Shown: piece by piece, positions 27,750-36,747 of the stretch
Layout: every line of letters starts with the position of its first letter
Position numbering within the stretch: position 1 is the first letter of the stretch
Assembly: GCF_031834595.1 (NCBI RefSeq)
Contig: NZ_CP115541.1
Location: forward strand, 930,001-994,000
Source: Stenotrophomonas oahuensis
GTDB taxonomy: Bacteria > Pseudomonadota > Gammaproteobacteria > Xanthomonadales > Xanthomonadaceae
Direction: 5' to 3'
DNA: 64,000 nt
Program-made: the position numbers and the translations under genes
Notes under the pieces: generated by a model
Seen by the model: only the letters and a program-made list of their open reading frames with translations
Told to the model about the DNA's origin: nothing
Databases searched by the model: none

Positions 27750-27775
27750 GTGGGGTCGTTGCCGGGGGCTTCAAG
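27750..27775 (-). promoter_or_regulatory. sigma-32 (heat-shock) type promoter of hslVU
   Basis: On the minus strand, CTTGAA (27775-27770), a 14-nt spacer, then CCCCAC (27755-27750), against the heat-shock consensus CTTGAA / CCCCAT. The predicted transcript start would be about 20 nt before the hslV ATG. hslVU is a classic sigma-32 operon, so context and sequence agree. Confidence 0.7.
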
Positions 27776-27783
27776 CGGTCGGT

Positions 27784-28674
27784 TCAGCTTTCGTTGCCAC
27801 CGCTGCGCCGCTTGGCGCGGGGATGAGCGGCGTCGTACACCTTGGCCAGGTGCTGGAAATCCAGATGGGTGTAGATCTGGGTGGTGGCGATGTCGGCATG
27901 CCCCAGCAGTTCCTGCACGCCGCGCAGATCGCCTGACGATTCCAGGATATGGCTGGCAAAACTGTGCCGCAGCATGTGCGGGTGGACATGTTTGAACAGG
28001 CCTTGGCGCTGGGCCAGTTGGCGGATGCGGATCTGCACCGCACGCTGGGTGATCGGACCGCCCTTGCGCCCCGGGAACACCGGCTGCGCCTCGCCTGCCC
28101 CGCTCTCCGCGCGCCAGCCCAGCAGCGCCTCGCGCGCGTGACGGCCGAACGGCACCCGGCGCTGGCGGTTGCCCTTGCCGAGTACATTGACCAGACCGGT
28201 GGCGAAATCGAGGTCGCGCCACACCAGCGCGCACAATTCACTCAGTCGCAGGCCGGAGGAATAAAACAGCTCCAGCAGCGCGCGATCACGCAGCCCCAAT
28301 GGCGCATCGGTGGGTAGTTCCACCAGCTGCACGGCTTCATCAGCGTCGAGCACCTGCGGCAGCTTGCGCGGAGCCTTGGGGGCCTTCAGCGTGGCCGCCG
28401 GGCTGACGTCAATGCGGTGGTGCTTGAGCAGCCAGGCATAGAAACTGCGGCAGGCCGACAACCGCCGCTGCAGCGACTTCGGGGCCAGCCCGCGTCGATG
28501 CTCTGCCGCTATGAACTGGCGCAGATGCTCGGCGTCCAGGCCCTCGGGCTGTGAACCCTGCGCGTCCGCCCACCCACCCAGGGCGTCCAGATCGCGGCGG
28601 TAGGCATCCAGGGTGTGCGCCGAGGCACGGCGCTCCACCTGCAGATGCCCCAGGAACTCCTGCACCGCGCCCAT
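27784..28674 (-). CDS. xerC: Tyrosine recombinase XerC
   Basis: 296 residues. N-terminal SAM-like core-binding domain (VQEFLGHLQVERRASAHTLDAY), C-terminal catalytic domain with Arg in SSGLRLSELCAL, HMLRHSFASH (His-x-x-Arg), the second His in GHADIATTQ and the tyrosine nucleophile in IYTHLD. It resolves chromosome dimers at dif with XerD. Its position after DUF484 and dapF matches the conserved gammaproteobacterial gene order, supporting XerC rather than XerD. Confidence 0.95.
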   Translation of the reverse strand: MGAVQEFLGHLQVERRASAHTLDAYRRDLDALGGWADAQGSQPEGLDAEHLRQFIAAEHRRGLAPKSLQRRLSACRSFYAWLLKHHRIDVSPAATLKAPKAPRKLPQVLDADEAVQLVELPTDAPLGLRDRALLELFYSSGLRLSELCALVWRDLDFATGLVNVLGKGNRQRRVPFGRHAREALLGWRAESGAGEAQPVFPGRKGGPITQRAVQIRIRQLAQRQGLFKHVHPHMLRHSFASHILESSGDLRGVQELLGHADIATTQIYTHLDFQHLAKVYDAAHPRAKRRSGGNES

Positions 28675-28693
28675 GACGGCTGCTCCGCGACGA

Positions 28694-29371
28694 TCAGGCC
28701 GGGTCGAAGCGCGACAGCGCCACGGCCAGCGCCTCGCCCATCATGCGCAGGAACAGCGTGCCCATGCCGGGATAGAAGCGATTGCCGTCATGGCTACCGA
28801 CCGCGATCAGGCCGATGCCCGGCAGCGGCAGCAACGCGCTGGACTGCACTTCGTCCACGCGTTCGCCATACAGCACCGCGTTCTTTTCCGGATGCAGGCG
28901 GCCGCAGATCGGTTCGCCATCCTTGAGGCAGTCGCGGAATGCCGCCAGTTTCGGGCTGTCTTCCGCCAGCACCTGCAGCCACGGAGCCTGCTCCAGGCCC
29001 TCCACCGGGCGCAGCACCACCAGTCGCACCAGATCGCCTGCGAAATCTTCTTCCAGCGATGCGGCCATCGCCCGCAGCGTGTCAGCCGCCGTCCGCTGCT
29101 TCATCAGGGCGAGGGTCAATTGATGGGTGCGCACCGCCAGCCGCTCGTTGATCTGCGCATTGGCAGCAAGGTCGGCAAGCCGCCGCGACAGCTCGCGGTT
29201 CTTGTCGCGCAGCACTTCCAGCTGGTAGCTGGCCAGCGACGCGGTAGGGCCGTCGTCACGCGGCACCACCAGGGTCAGCGACAGGTCGGGAAACTGCTTG
29301 AGGAACGTCGGGTGCCGGCGCAGCCAGGAGGCCACTTCATGCGCACCGATCTTCTCGGCGGTGTCACTCAT
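28694..29371 (-). CDS. DUF484 family protein
   Basis: 225 residues. The N-terminal block [18 protein letters not shown] and the coiled coil ([21 protein letters not shown]) are typical of DUF484, followed by a GAF-like domain ([25 protein letters not shown]). Its function is unknown; the gene is conserved between dapF and xerC. Its ATG overlaps the dapF stop (29368-29371). Confidence 0.92.
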   Translation of the reverse strand: MSDTAEKIGAHEVASWLRRHPTFLKQFPDLSLTLVVPRDDGPTASLASYQLEVLRDKNRELSRRLADLAANAQINERLAVRTHQLTLALMKQRTAADTLRAMAASLEEDFAGDLVRLVVLRPVEGLEQAPWLQVLAEDSPKLAAFRDCLKDGEPICGRLHPEKNAVLYGERVDEVQSSALLPLPGIGLIAVGSHDGNRFYPGMGTLFLRMMGEALAVALSRFDPA

Positions 29372-30219
29372 GCGATCCACTCCCCTTCAAAGACGAATGC
29401 AGCCGGACCGGACATCACCACAGGGGCGTCGTCAGCGGGCCAGCGCAGGCGCAGGTCACCGCCGGGCAGCGACATCACCGCATCGCGCTGCAGACGGCCG
29501 CGCTGCATCATCACCACCGCCGCAGCGCAGGCACCGCTGCCACAGGCCAGGGTCTCGCCTACGCCTCGCTCATACACGCGCAGACGGGCATGCTGCGGGT
29601 CCAGCACCTGCACGAAGCCCACGTTGACCGACTGCGGGAAGCTGGCATGCTGCTGCAGCAGCGGCCCGAGCCGTTCGACCGGAGCGGCGTCTACCAGGCC
29701 GACCTCGACCACCGCGTGCGGGTTGCCCATCGAGACCGCGCCGAAACGCACCTGATCGCCCTGCAGCGGCAGCAGGTATTCCTCGCGCGCACGGGCGAAG
29801 CCGAGCAGCGGCACCTGGGCCGGCTCAAAGCGCGGCACGCCCATGGCCACCGCGTACTGGTCATCGCCAATGCGCTCGATGGCGTGGGTGGTCAGCGGGC
29901 TGTCAATGTTGAAGGTACTGCCTTCGGCGGCACCGTCGCGGACCAGCCACGCCGCGATGCAGCGCGCGCCGTTGCCGCACTGTTCGGACTGCGAACCGTC
30001 CGAATTCCAGATGCGGTAAGCGGCCACCGAACCGGCTTCACGCGGCGGTTCAATGGTCAGAATCTGGTCGCAGCCAACGCCGGTGTGGCGGTTGGCCAGC
30101 TGAGCGGCCAGCGCCGGAGTCGGCGCGGGGGTGCCATCGCGCAGGTCCAGCACGACGAAATCGTTGCCGGCACCGTGCATCTTGGTGAAGCGCAGGGCGG
30201 AGGACGCGGACTTACTCAT
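29368..30219 (-). CDS. dapF: Diaminopimelate epimerase
   Basis: 283 residues. Converts LL- to meso-diaminopimelate for lysine and peptidoglycan synthesis. The start block [15 protein letters not shown], the first active-site Cys in [10 protein letters not shown] and the second in [12 protein letters not shown] are all present. The start at 30219 overlaps the lptM stop by 8 bp, which indicates coupling; the longer frame upstream is a shadow of lptM. Confidence 0.97.
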   Translation of the reverse strand: MSKSASSALRFTKMHGAGNDFVVLDLRDGTPAPTPALAAQLANRHTGVGCDQILTIEPPREAGSVAAYRIWNSDGSQSEQCGNGARCIAAWLVRDGAAEGSTFNIDSPLTTHAIERIGDDQYAVAMGVPRFEPAQVPLLGFARAREEYLLPLQGDQVRFGAVSMGNPHAVVEVGLVDAAPVERLGPLLQQHASFPQSVNVGFVQVLDPQHARLRVYERGVGETLACGSGACAAAVVMMQRGRLQRDAVMSLPGGDLRLRWPADDAPVVMSGPAAFVFEGEWIA

Positions 30220-30451
30220 TGCCGTCATCGTCATCCAGCTGCGGTTCGACCGGGTCCGGTACCACCGGCGGGTCCTGGGTGGCGTCGGTGTCGGCTGGCA
30301 CGGCTTCTTCGGTCGGATCGACCGCCTGCTCTTCCACCGGTACCGGCTTCTGCGGCATGACCAGCGGGCCCTTGTTGCCGCAGGCCGAAAGGGACAGCAG
30401 CGCAAGCGCTGCCAGCGGGATCAGGACGATTCTGCGATGGGGGATGCTCAT
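30212..30451 (-). CDS. lptM: Small lipoprotein LptM (YifL family)
   Basis: 79 residues: signal peptide with lipobox ([11 protein letters not shown]), the conserved CGNKGPL motif right after the lipidated Cys, then an acidic, Pro-rich, probably disordered tail ending DDDDGNE. In E. coli this lipoprotein (LptM/YifL) stabilises the LptD-LptE LPS translocon and sits in front of dapF, as here. It is first of the run lptM-dapF-DUF484-xerC-hslV-hslU. Confidence 0.88.
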   Translation of the reverse strand: MSIPHRRIVLIPLAALALLSLSACGNKGPLVMPQKPVPVEEQAVDPTEEAVPADTDATQDPPVVPDPVEPQLDDDDGNE

Positions 30452-30507
30452 GCCCCCGAGTATAACGAGGGGCCGCCGAACCGGTGTGCCGATTGCATGA
30501 ACGGGCG

Positions 30508-30531
30508 GTGCCGGCCAGCGGCCGGCACTAC
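30508..30531. repeat. SMAG-like palindrome, single unit
   Basis: GTGCCGGCCAGCGGCCGGCA followed by CTAC, nearly the same as the copy inside mreC (9109-9133). It lies 5 bp from the stop codon of the S9 peptidase gene. Confidence 0.75.
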
Positions 30532-30536
30532 CGTCG

Positions 30537-32660
30537 TCAGTCGGCCGCGGGCGCGGTCACGCCCAGCTGGTCCAGCACAAAGGCATATGACTCGGCCAGC
30601 TCGTGATAGCGCTGGAAGCGCCCGGACTTGCCACCATGCCCCGCCTCCATGTTGGTGCGGAACACGATGGGGTGACTGCCGGTGTTGTCGTCACGCAGCC
30701 TGGCCACCCACTTGGCCGGTTCCCAATACTGCACCTGCGAATCCCACAGCCCGGTGCCGATGAACATGGCCGGGTATGCCTGGCGGCTGACGTTGTCGTA
30801 GGGCGAGTACTTCAGCATGTAGTCGTAGTATTCGCGCTGCTCCGGGTTGCCCCACTCGTCGTACTCGTTGGTGGTGAGCGGAATGCTGGCGTCAAGCATG
30901 GTGGTGACCACGTCCACGAACGGCACCTGCGCCACCATCACCCGATAGTCCTGCGCGGCCTGGTTGGCCACCGCACCCATCAGCAGGCCGCCGGCGCTGC
31001 CGCCGGAGGCAGCGACACGATCGTTGGCCGCATATCCCTGGCGGACCAGTTCACGGGTGACATCGACAAAGTCGTTGAAGGTGTTCTGCTTGTGCAGCAG
31101 CTTGCCGTTCTCGTACCACGCGCGGCCCATCTCCTCACCGCCGCGGATGTGCGCGATGGCGTACACGACGCCGCGGTCAAGCAGGCTGACCACGCTGGAG
31201 CTGAAGCCCGGGTCCATCGACATGCCATAGCTGCCGTAGGCGTACTGGTACAGCGCAGCGGTGCCGTCTTTCTTGAAGCCGTTCCGGTAAACGAGCGACA
31301 CCGGCACCTTGGCACCGTCACGCGCGGTCACCCAGACGCGTTCGGTGGTGTACTGCGACGGGTCGTAGCCCAGCACCGGCTGCTGCTTGAGCTGGCGACG
31401 CTCACCGGTGGCGGTGTTGAGCTCGTAGGTGGTGGTGGGCGTGGTCATCGAATCGTAGGCGTAACGCAGCCACACGCTGTCCGGTTCCGGATTGGCAGCG
31501 ATGCCCATGGAGTACGCCGGCTCGTCGGCCTTCACGTACTCCTGGCGGCCGTCGGCGAACAACAGTTTGATGCGCTCCAGTCCGTTGGAGCGTTCGGCAA
31601 TGGCGCTGAAGGTGTCGAACAGCTCGAAGCCCTCCACCAGCACGCTGTCGTCGTGCGCCACCCAGTCGGTCCACTGGCTGCGGGCAGTACTGTCGGTCGG
31701 CGCGGTGACGACCTTGAAGTTCTTCGCGCCGGCATCATTGGTGCGGATCACCCAGCGGCCACCGAAATGATCGGCGCTGTATTCCACGTCGCGTGCGCGC
31801 GGTGCCAGCACCTTGAAGGTCTGCGGGTCGGCAGCGGGGGCGAAGCGGGTTTCCGAGCTGACCGTGCTGTCCAGTTCGATGGTCAGGAAGCGGTCGTCGC
31901 GGGTGCGGCCGATGCCCATGTAGAAGCTGTCGTCTTTTTCTTCGTACACCAGCACGTCGCTGCTGGTCGGCGTACCGAGCACGTGCTTCTTCACCCGCAC
32001 GGTGAGCAGGGTTTCCGGGTCGTTCTCCACGTAGAACAGGGTGCGGTTGTCATCGGCCCAGACCACGTTGGGGGACACATTCTCGATCCGGTCCGGCAGT
32101 ACCTCGCCGGTACGCAGGTCCTTGAAGCGGATCACGTACTGGCGGCGGCCGACGTCATCTTCGGCCCAGGCCAGCAGGTGGTTGTCCTGGCTGACGTCGG
32201 CGTCGCCGACATTGAAGTAGTTCTTGCCTTCAGCCATCTGGTTGACGTCCAGCAGGATCTCTTCCGGTGCGTCCATGCTGCCCTTGCGGCGCGCCTGGAT
32301 GGGATAGTCCTTGCCGGTCTCGAAACGCGTGTAGTACCAGTAGCCGCGATCACGCGCCGGCACGCTGGAATCATCCTGCTTGATGCGCGCGACGATTTCC
32401 TTGTACAGCGTGTCTTCCATCGGCTTGAGCGGTGCCATCACCTGGTCGGTGTAGGCGTTTTCCGCATTCAGATAGGCCAGCATCGCCTTGTCTTCGCGCT
32501 TGTCGTCACGCAGCCAGTAGTAGTCATCGCTGCGGGTCGCCCCGAAGGGGGCCTTCACCGTATGCGGGCGCTTCTCGGCGTCAGGTGGGGTCAGCACGGG
32601 GGCAGCGTTCGCGGTGGAGGTCATCAGACTGGCTACCAGTAAGCAGAGGGCAGGTTTCAC
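30537..32660 (-). CDS. ptrB: Oligopeptidase B-like S9 serine peptidase, exported
   Basis: 707 residues from a GTG at 32660 that gives a clear signal peptide (ALCLLVASLMTSTANA) and has AAAGGA upstream. N-terminal beta-propeller, then the alpha/beta-hydrolase domain with catalytic Ser in ASGGSAGGLLMG and His in NMEAGHGGKSGR. Long blocks such as WYENGKL with NTFNDF, VPFVDVVTTMLD, IPLTTNEYDEWGNPE and LWDSQVQYWEPAKWVA match E. coli oligopeptidase B, which cuts after Lys/Arg in short peptides. Unlike the cytosolic E. coli enzyme this one is predicted periplasmic. Confidence 0.92.
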   Translation of the reverse strand: MKPALCLLVASLMTSTANAAPVLTPPDAEKRPHTVKAPFGATRSDDYYWLRDDKREDKAMLAYLNAENAYTDQVMAPLKPMEDTLYKEIVARIKQDDSSVPARDRGYWYYTRFETGKDYPIQARRKGSMDAPEEILLDVNQMAEGKNYFNVGDADVSQDNHLLAWAEDDVGRRQYVIRFKDLRTGEVLPDRIENVSPNVVWADDNRTLFYVENDPETLLTVRVKKHVLGTPTSSDVLVYEEKDDSFYMGIGRTRDDRFLTIELDSTVSSETRFAPAADPQTFKVLAPRARDVEYSADHFGGRWVIRTNDAGAKNFKVVTAPTDSTARSQWTDWVAHDDSVLVEGFELFDTFSAIAERSNGLERIKLLFADGRQEYVKADEPAYSMGIAANPEPDSVWLRYAYDSMTTPTTTYELNTATGERRQLKQQPVLGYDPSQYTTERVWVTARDGAKVPVSLVYRNGFKKDGTAALYQYAYGSYGMSMDPGFSSSVVSLLDRGVVYAIAHIRGGEEMGRAWYENGKLLHKQNTFNDFVDVTRELVRQGYAANDRVAASGGSAGGLLMGAVANQAAQDYRVMVAQVPFVDVVTTMLDASIPLTTNEYDEWGNPEQREYYDYMLKYSPYDNVSRQAYPAMFIGTGLWDSQVQYWEPAKWVARLRDDNTGSHPIVFRTNMEAGHGGKSGRFQRYHELAESYAFVLDQLGVTAPAAD

Positions 32661-32770
32661 AAGATTGGGTCCTTTCGGGTGATTGCAATGGCATCCCTGT
32701 CCCCTGAGTGTGGTTGCACGGACAGCGCGGGGCAAGCCGTGGGCGACGGCATGCGCCTATCATCAGCGGC

Positions 32771-33958
32771 ATGAGCACCTCTTTGCCTCCGGCAGGCTAC
32801 AGCCGACGCAGCCACGACATCGCGCCGTTCCACGTCATGTCCCTGCTGGCCCGCGCGCAGGCGCTGGAACAGGCCGGCCACGATGTGATCCATCTGGAAA
32901 TTGGCGAACCGGACTTCACCACCGCTGACCCGATCGTGCGCGCCGGCCAGGCCGCACTGGCCGCCGGGCACACCCGATACACCGCCGCGCGCGGCCTGCC
33001 GGCATTGCGCGCAGCCATCGCCGGTTTCTACCGCCAACGCTACAACGTGGACCTGGACCCGGAACGTGTGCTGGTCACGCCCGGCGGCTCCGGCGCACTG
33101 CTGCTGGCCAGCAGCCTGCTGGTGGACCCCGACCGGCACTGGCTGCTGGCCGACCCGGGCTACCCATGCAACCGGCATTTCCTGCGTCTGGTGGAAGGTG
33201 CGGCGCAGCTGGTGCCAGTGGGCCCGCAGACCGCCTATCAGTTGACCCCGGAGCTGGTCGAAACGCACTGGAACGCGGCCAGCGTCGGCGCACTGGTGGC
33301 ATCGCCGGCCAACCCGACCGGCACCGTGCTCGATGCCGGGCAGCTGGCCGGGCTGTCGCAGGCGTTGAAGGCACGCGCCGGGCATCTGGTGGTGGATGAG
33401 ATCTATCACGGGCTTACCTACGGCATGGACGCACCGAGCGTGCTGCAGGTGGACGACGACGCCTTCGTGCTGAATAGTTTCTCCAAGTATTTCGGCATGA
33501 CCGGCTGGCGGCTGGGCTGGCTGGTGGCTCCGCCGAAGGCGGTGCCGGAACTGGAGAAGCTGGCGCAGAATCTTTATATCAGCGCGTCCAGCATCGCCCA
33601 GCATGCGGCCCTTGCCTGCTTCGAGCCGGAAACGATGGTGATCTTCGAGCAGCGCCGGCATGCCTTCCAGGCGCGGCGCGATTACCTGCTGCCGGCGTTG
33701 CGGGAGCTGGGCTTCCGCATCGAAGTCGAGCCGCAGGGCGCGTTCTATCTGTACTGCGACGTCAGTGCGTTCACGGACGACGCGCAGGCGTTCTGTGCGC
33801 ACTTCCTGGAAACCGAGCACGTGGCGTTTACGCCAGGGCTGGATTTCGGGCATTACCGCGCGAACCAGCATGTGCGGTTGGCGTACACGCAGGAGATTCC
33901 GCGGCTGCAGGAAGCGGTGACGCGTATTCGACGTGGTTTGGAGCGTTGGGTGCGCTGA
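32771..33958 (+). CDS. Class I/II PLP-dependent aminotransferase
   Basis: 395 residues, fold-type I aminotransferase. Substrate-binding start GEPDFTTADPIV, the Asn in ASPANPTGTV, Asp in VVDEIYHGLTY, the PLP lysine in LNSFSKYFGMTGWRLGW and the carboxylate-binding Arg near VRLAYTQE. Amino acid specificity cannot be told; aspartate or alanine/valine-type transamination is most likely. ATG at 32771. It is divergent from the ptrB-like gene, 110 bp apart, and alone on the plus strand. Confidence 0.9.
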   Translation: MSTSLPPAGYSRRSHDIAPFHVMSLLARAQALEQAGHDVIHLEIGEPDFTTADPIVRAGQAALAAGHTRYTAARGLPALRAAIAGFYRQRYNVDLDPERVLVTPGGSGALLLASSLLVDPDRHWLLADPGYPCNRHFLRLVEGAAQLVPVGPQTAYQLTPELVETHWNAASVGALVASPANPTGTVLDAGQLAGLSQALKARAGHLVVDEIYHGLTYGMDAPSVLQVDDDAFVLNSFSKYFGMTGWRLGWLVAPPKAVPELEKLAQNLYISASSIAQHAALACFEPETMVIFEQRRHAFQARRDYLLPALRELGFRIEVEPQGAFYLYCDVSAFTDDAQAFCAHFLETEHVAFTPGLDFGHYRANQHVRLAYTQEIPRLQEAVTRIRRGLERWVR

Positions 33959-33964
33959 GCGGAC

Positions 33965-33997
33965 AAAAAAACGCCGCGCATCGCTGCGCGGCGTTCA
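33965..33997. terminator. bidirectional rho-independent terminator
   Basis: Perfect 10-bp stem ACGCCGCGCA-TCGC-TGCGCGGCGT (33971-33994) preceded by a run of As. On the minus strand this gives a stem followed by TTTTTTT, ending the S9 peptidase gene at 34103; on the plus strand it ends the aminotransferase gene less strongly. Confidence 0.85.
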
Positions 33998-34040
33998 AAA
34001 TGGGGTGGAGCCAACGAAACGCCCCACCACCCGGAGATGT

Positions 34041-34096
34041 CCACCGACCAACGGTCGGTGGCTACCCGCCGGTAGGTGCCAACCGTTGGTTGGCAC
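34041..34096. repeat. GTAG palindrome dimer, GACCAACGGTC subfamily
   Basis: CCACCGACCAACGGTCGGTGG + CTAC, a short spacer, then GTAG + GTGCCAACCGTTGGTTGGCAC. The CTAC/GTAG ends face each other. Same arrangement at 42739-42800 and 47209-47276. Confidence 0.85.
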
Positions 34097-34102
34097 GCGG
34101 GT

Positions 34103-36196
34103 TTATTTCAGACGTTCCCACAGGAAGCTGTATGCCAGCGCCGACATGTGCGCGGCCTGCGCGTTGTTCGCCGCACCACCGTGACCGCCCTCGATGTTCT
34201 CGTAGTAGGTCACGTCCTTGTTCGCCTCGATCATCTTCGCCGCCATCTTGCGGGCATGGCCCGGGTGGACGCGGTCGTCACGGGTCGAGGTGGTGAACAG
34301 CACCGGCGGGTACGACTTCTTCGGGTCAAACAGGTGATACGGCGAGAAGGTCTGGATGTAGGACCAGTCCGCCGTGTCCGGGTTCCCGTACTCGGCCATC
34401 CACGAGGCACCGGCCAGCAGGTGGCTGTAGCGCTTCATGTCCAGCAGCGGCACCTGGATCACCACCGCGCCAAACAGTTCCGGGTACTGGGTGAGCATGT
34501 TGCCGGTGAGCAGGCCACCGTTGCTGCCACCCTGCACGCCCAGGTGCTTCGGCGAGGTGATCTTGCGCGTGACCAGGTCACGGGCGACCGCGGCCATGTC
34601 TTCGTACGCCTTGTGGCGGTTCTGCTTCAGCGCCGCCTGGTGCCAGCGCGGGCCGTACTCGCCGCCGCCACGGATGTTGGCGACGACGTATACACCGCCC
34701 TTTTCCAGCCAGGCCCGGCCCATGCCGCCGGAGTACGACGGGGTCAGCGAGATCTCAAAGCCGCCGTAGCCGTACAGCAGGGTCGGGTTGGAGCCGTCCA
34801 GCTTCATGTCCTTGGCATGCACCACGAAGTACGGCACGCGGGTGCCGTCCTTGCTGGTGGCGAAGTGCTGCTCGATCACCTTGCCCTCGGCATCGAAGAA
34901 CGCCGGCATGGTCTTGAGCACTTCCGGCTGCTTGCCGATGTCGGCCAGCGCCAGCGTGGTCGGGGTCAGGTAGTCGGTGACGGTCATCCACACCGCATCG
35001 CTTTCGTCAGCGTCGACCGCACCCACGGCCACGGTGCCAAACGACGGCGCGCCCACGAAATCGCTCTTCTCCCAGCCGGTGGCGGTTGGGGTGAGCACCT
35101 GCAGGCGGCTCTTGACGTCGTCCAGCACGTTCAGCACCAGGTGGTTCTTGGTCCAGCTTGAACCGGCCAGCGAGGTGGTGTCGGTCGGGGCAAACAGGAC
35201 CTCAAAGTCGCGCTTGCCGGCAATGAAGTCGTCCAGCTTGGTGATCAGCAGCGAACCGGCGGTGTAGGTCTTGCCCCCCACGGTCCACGGCTCGCGCAGC
35301 TCCAGGGTGAGCCACTGCTTGCGCAGGCCCTTTTCCGCCGAGTTCGGCGCGTCGATCTTGGTGAGCTTGCCGTCGTCACCACGCAGGAACAGCTCGTTGT
35401 TGTAGAAGGCCAGGGTGCGGCTGACCAGGTTGCGCTCAAAGCCCGGCGTGTCGTCATGCAGGGCGGCGATGTACATGTCGTCGGCCTTGCCTTCGTACAC
35501 CACGCTGGCGCTGCTCATCGGCGTGCCGCGCTTCCACAGCTTGGCCACGCGGGGGTAGCCGGAGGTGGTCATGCTGCCGTCGCCGAAATCGGTGTAGACG
35601 AACACCGTGTCGCGATCGATCCAGCCCAGCCCGCCCTTGGATTCGGGACGGAAGAAGCCGTCCTTGATCCAGGTCTTGCTGGTCAGGTCGAACTCGCGGG
35701 TGACGTCGGCATCGGCCCCGCCGCGCGACAGCGCGATCAGGCAGCGGCTGTAGTCCGGACGCAGGCACTCAGCGCCGTGCCACACCCAGTTTTCGTTCTC
35801 GGCCTTGTTCAGCGCGTCCAGGTCCAGCACGGTTTCCCACTTCGGGGCCGGCTTGCGGTACTCGTCCAGCGTGGTGCGCCGCCACAGGCCGCGCTCATGC
35901 TGCTTGTCCTTCCAGAAGTTGTAGTAGTAGTCGCCGATCTTCTGCACGCCCGGAATCTTGGCGTCCGAATCGAGCACCTCGCGGATGCTGGCTTCCATCT
36001 GCTTGAACGCCGGGGTCTGGGCCAGCCGCCCTTCGGACTTGGCGTTCTGCTGCTTCACCCAGTCCAGTGACTTCTCGCCAGTGACGTCTTCCAGCCAGGC
36101 GTACGGGTCGGCGGGGGATTCAGCGGCCATGGCGGCTCCTGCCGCACCAGCGGACATCAGACCTGCCACCAGGCAGGCGGAAGCGAATCGGGACAT
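34103..36196 (-). CDS. Prolyl oligopeptidase family S9 serine peptidase, exported
   Basis: 697 residues with an N-terminal signal peptide (LVAGLMSAGAAGAAMAAES). Beta-propeller domain then hydrolase domain with the nucleophile in GVQGGSNGGLLTGN, Asp in STRDDRVHPGHARK and His in NIEGGHGGAANN. The GGSNGGLL block and YPAWLEDV-like start (DPYAWLEDVTGEK) fit prolyl oligopeptidases, which cut after proline in peptides shorter than about 30 residues. Predicted periplasmic. It is a distant paralogue of the ptrB-like gene at 30537. Confidence 0.93.
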   Translation of the reverse strand: MSRFASACLVAGLMSAGAAGAAMAAESPADPYAWLEDVTGEKSLDWVKQQNAKSEGRLAQTPAFKQMEASIREVLDSDAKIPGVQKIGDYYYNFWKDKQHERGLWRRTTLDEYRKPAPKWETVLDLDALNKAENENWVWHGAECLRPDYSRCLIALSRGGADADVTREFDLTSKTWIKDGFFRPESKGGLGWIDRDTVFVYTDFGDGSMTTSGYPRVAKLWKRGTPMSSASVVYEGKADDMYIAALHDDTPGFERNLVSRTLAFYNNELFLRGDDGKLTKIDAPNSAEKGLRKQWLTLELREPWTVGGKTYTAGSLLITKLDDFIAGKRDFEVLFAPTDTTSLAGSSWTKNHLVLNVLDDVKSRLQVLTPTATGWEKSDFVGAPSFGTVAVGAVDADESDAVWMTVTDYLTPTTLALADIGKQPEVLKTMPAFFDAEGKVIEQHFATSKDGTRVPYFVVHAKDMKLDGSNPTLLYGYGGFEISLTPSYSGGMGRAWLEKGGVYVVANIRGGGEYGPRWHQAALKQNRHKAYEDMAAVARDLVTRKITSPKHLGVQGGSNGGLLTGNMLTQYPELFGAVVIQVPLLDMKRYSHLLAGASWMAEYGNPDTADWSYIQTFSPYHLFDPKKSYPPVLFTTSTRDDRVHPGHARKMAAKMIEANKDVTYYENIEGGHGGAANNAQAAHMSALAYSFLWERLK

Positions 36197-36229
36197 TGCG
36201 GCTCCAGGCGGTCATATCCCCCGACGCTA

Positions 36230-36586
36230 TCACACCGCCTGCCCGGCTCCCCCCTGTCGAAGGTCAGGGCGGGTCCGTCGCACCCGCGCACTGCTGCGAC
36301 GGCGGGCCTGGGGGCCGCGGCGGCGCGTGTGCTGCCGGGCCAGCAGCGCGGCCGGCAGGCGGAACCGGTACAAGGCCCACCAGGCCAGAAGCGGCATGCC
36401 GACCAGCCACATCGGCAGCCAGCCCAACCACTGGCTGTAGCCGCGCGCGGCCGGCCACACCAGCACCAGCGCCAGCCCGGCCAGCGCGACCTGCTGGACT
36501 GCCCGCAGGACCTGGGGGTGCGGTGCGTCGAGAAGACGCGGGGAAGCAGGTGAACGCGGGGAACGACGCGAAGAAGACAGGGACAT
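36230..36586 (-). CDS. Small membrane protein of unknown function
   Basis: 118 residues: basic, Ser/Pro-rich N-terminus, two hydrophobic segments (VALAGLALVLVWPAA and WLPMWLVGMPLLAWWALY), then a strongly basic Arg-rich tail. ATG at 36586 with GGAG 10 nt upstream. No family recognised. It precedes the S9 peptidase gene by 33 bp in the same direction and may share its transcript. Confidence 0.7.
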   Translation of the reverse strand: MSLSSSRRSPRSPASPRLLDAPHPQVLRAVQQVALAGLALVLVWPAARGYSQWLGWLPMWLVGMPLLAWWALYRFRLPAALLARQHTRRRGPQARRRSSARVRRTRPDLRQGGAGQAV

Positions 36587-36747
36587 GACACAGCTCCGTG
36601 CGAAAGTGATGCGTCACCTTGCCCTGCCCCGATCTCACAGACTGCGACCTTTTTGCGCAATCGGCCACATTGATGCAACAACCGCCATTGACGTTCTTCG
36701 CTGTCTTACCCACCATGCCCCTGCACGCCTCTGGAGCCCGCCACCGC

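Noticed and set aside
27784..28674. Integrase of a mobile element
   Set aside because: The tyrosine recombinase lies in the conserved dapF-DUF484-xerC order, so it is chromosomal XerC and not a phage or island integrase.
30603..32642. 679-codon plus-strand open frame opposite the ptrB-like gene
   Set aside because: Mirror of a strongly supported peptidase gene; low-information composition.
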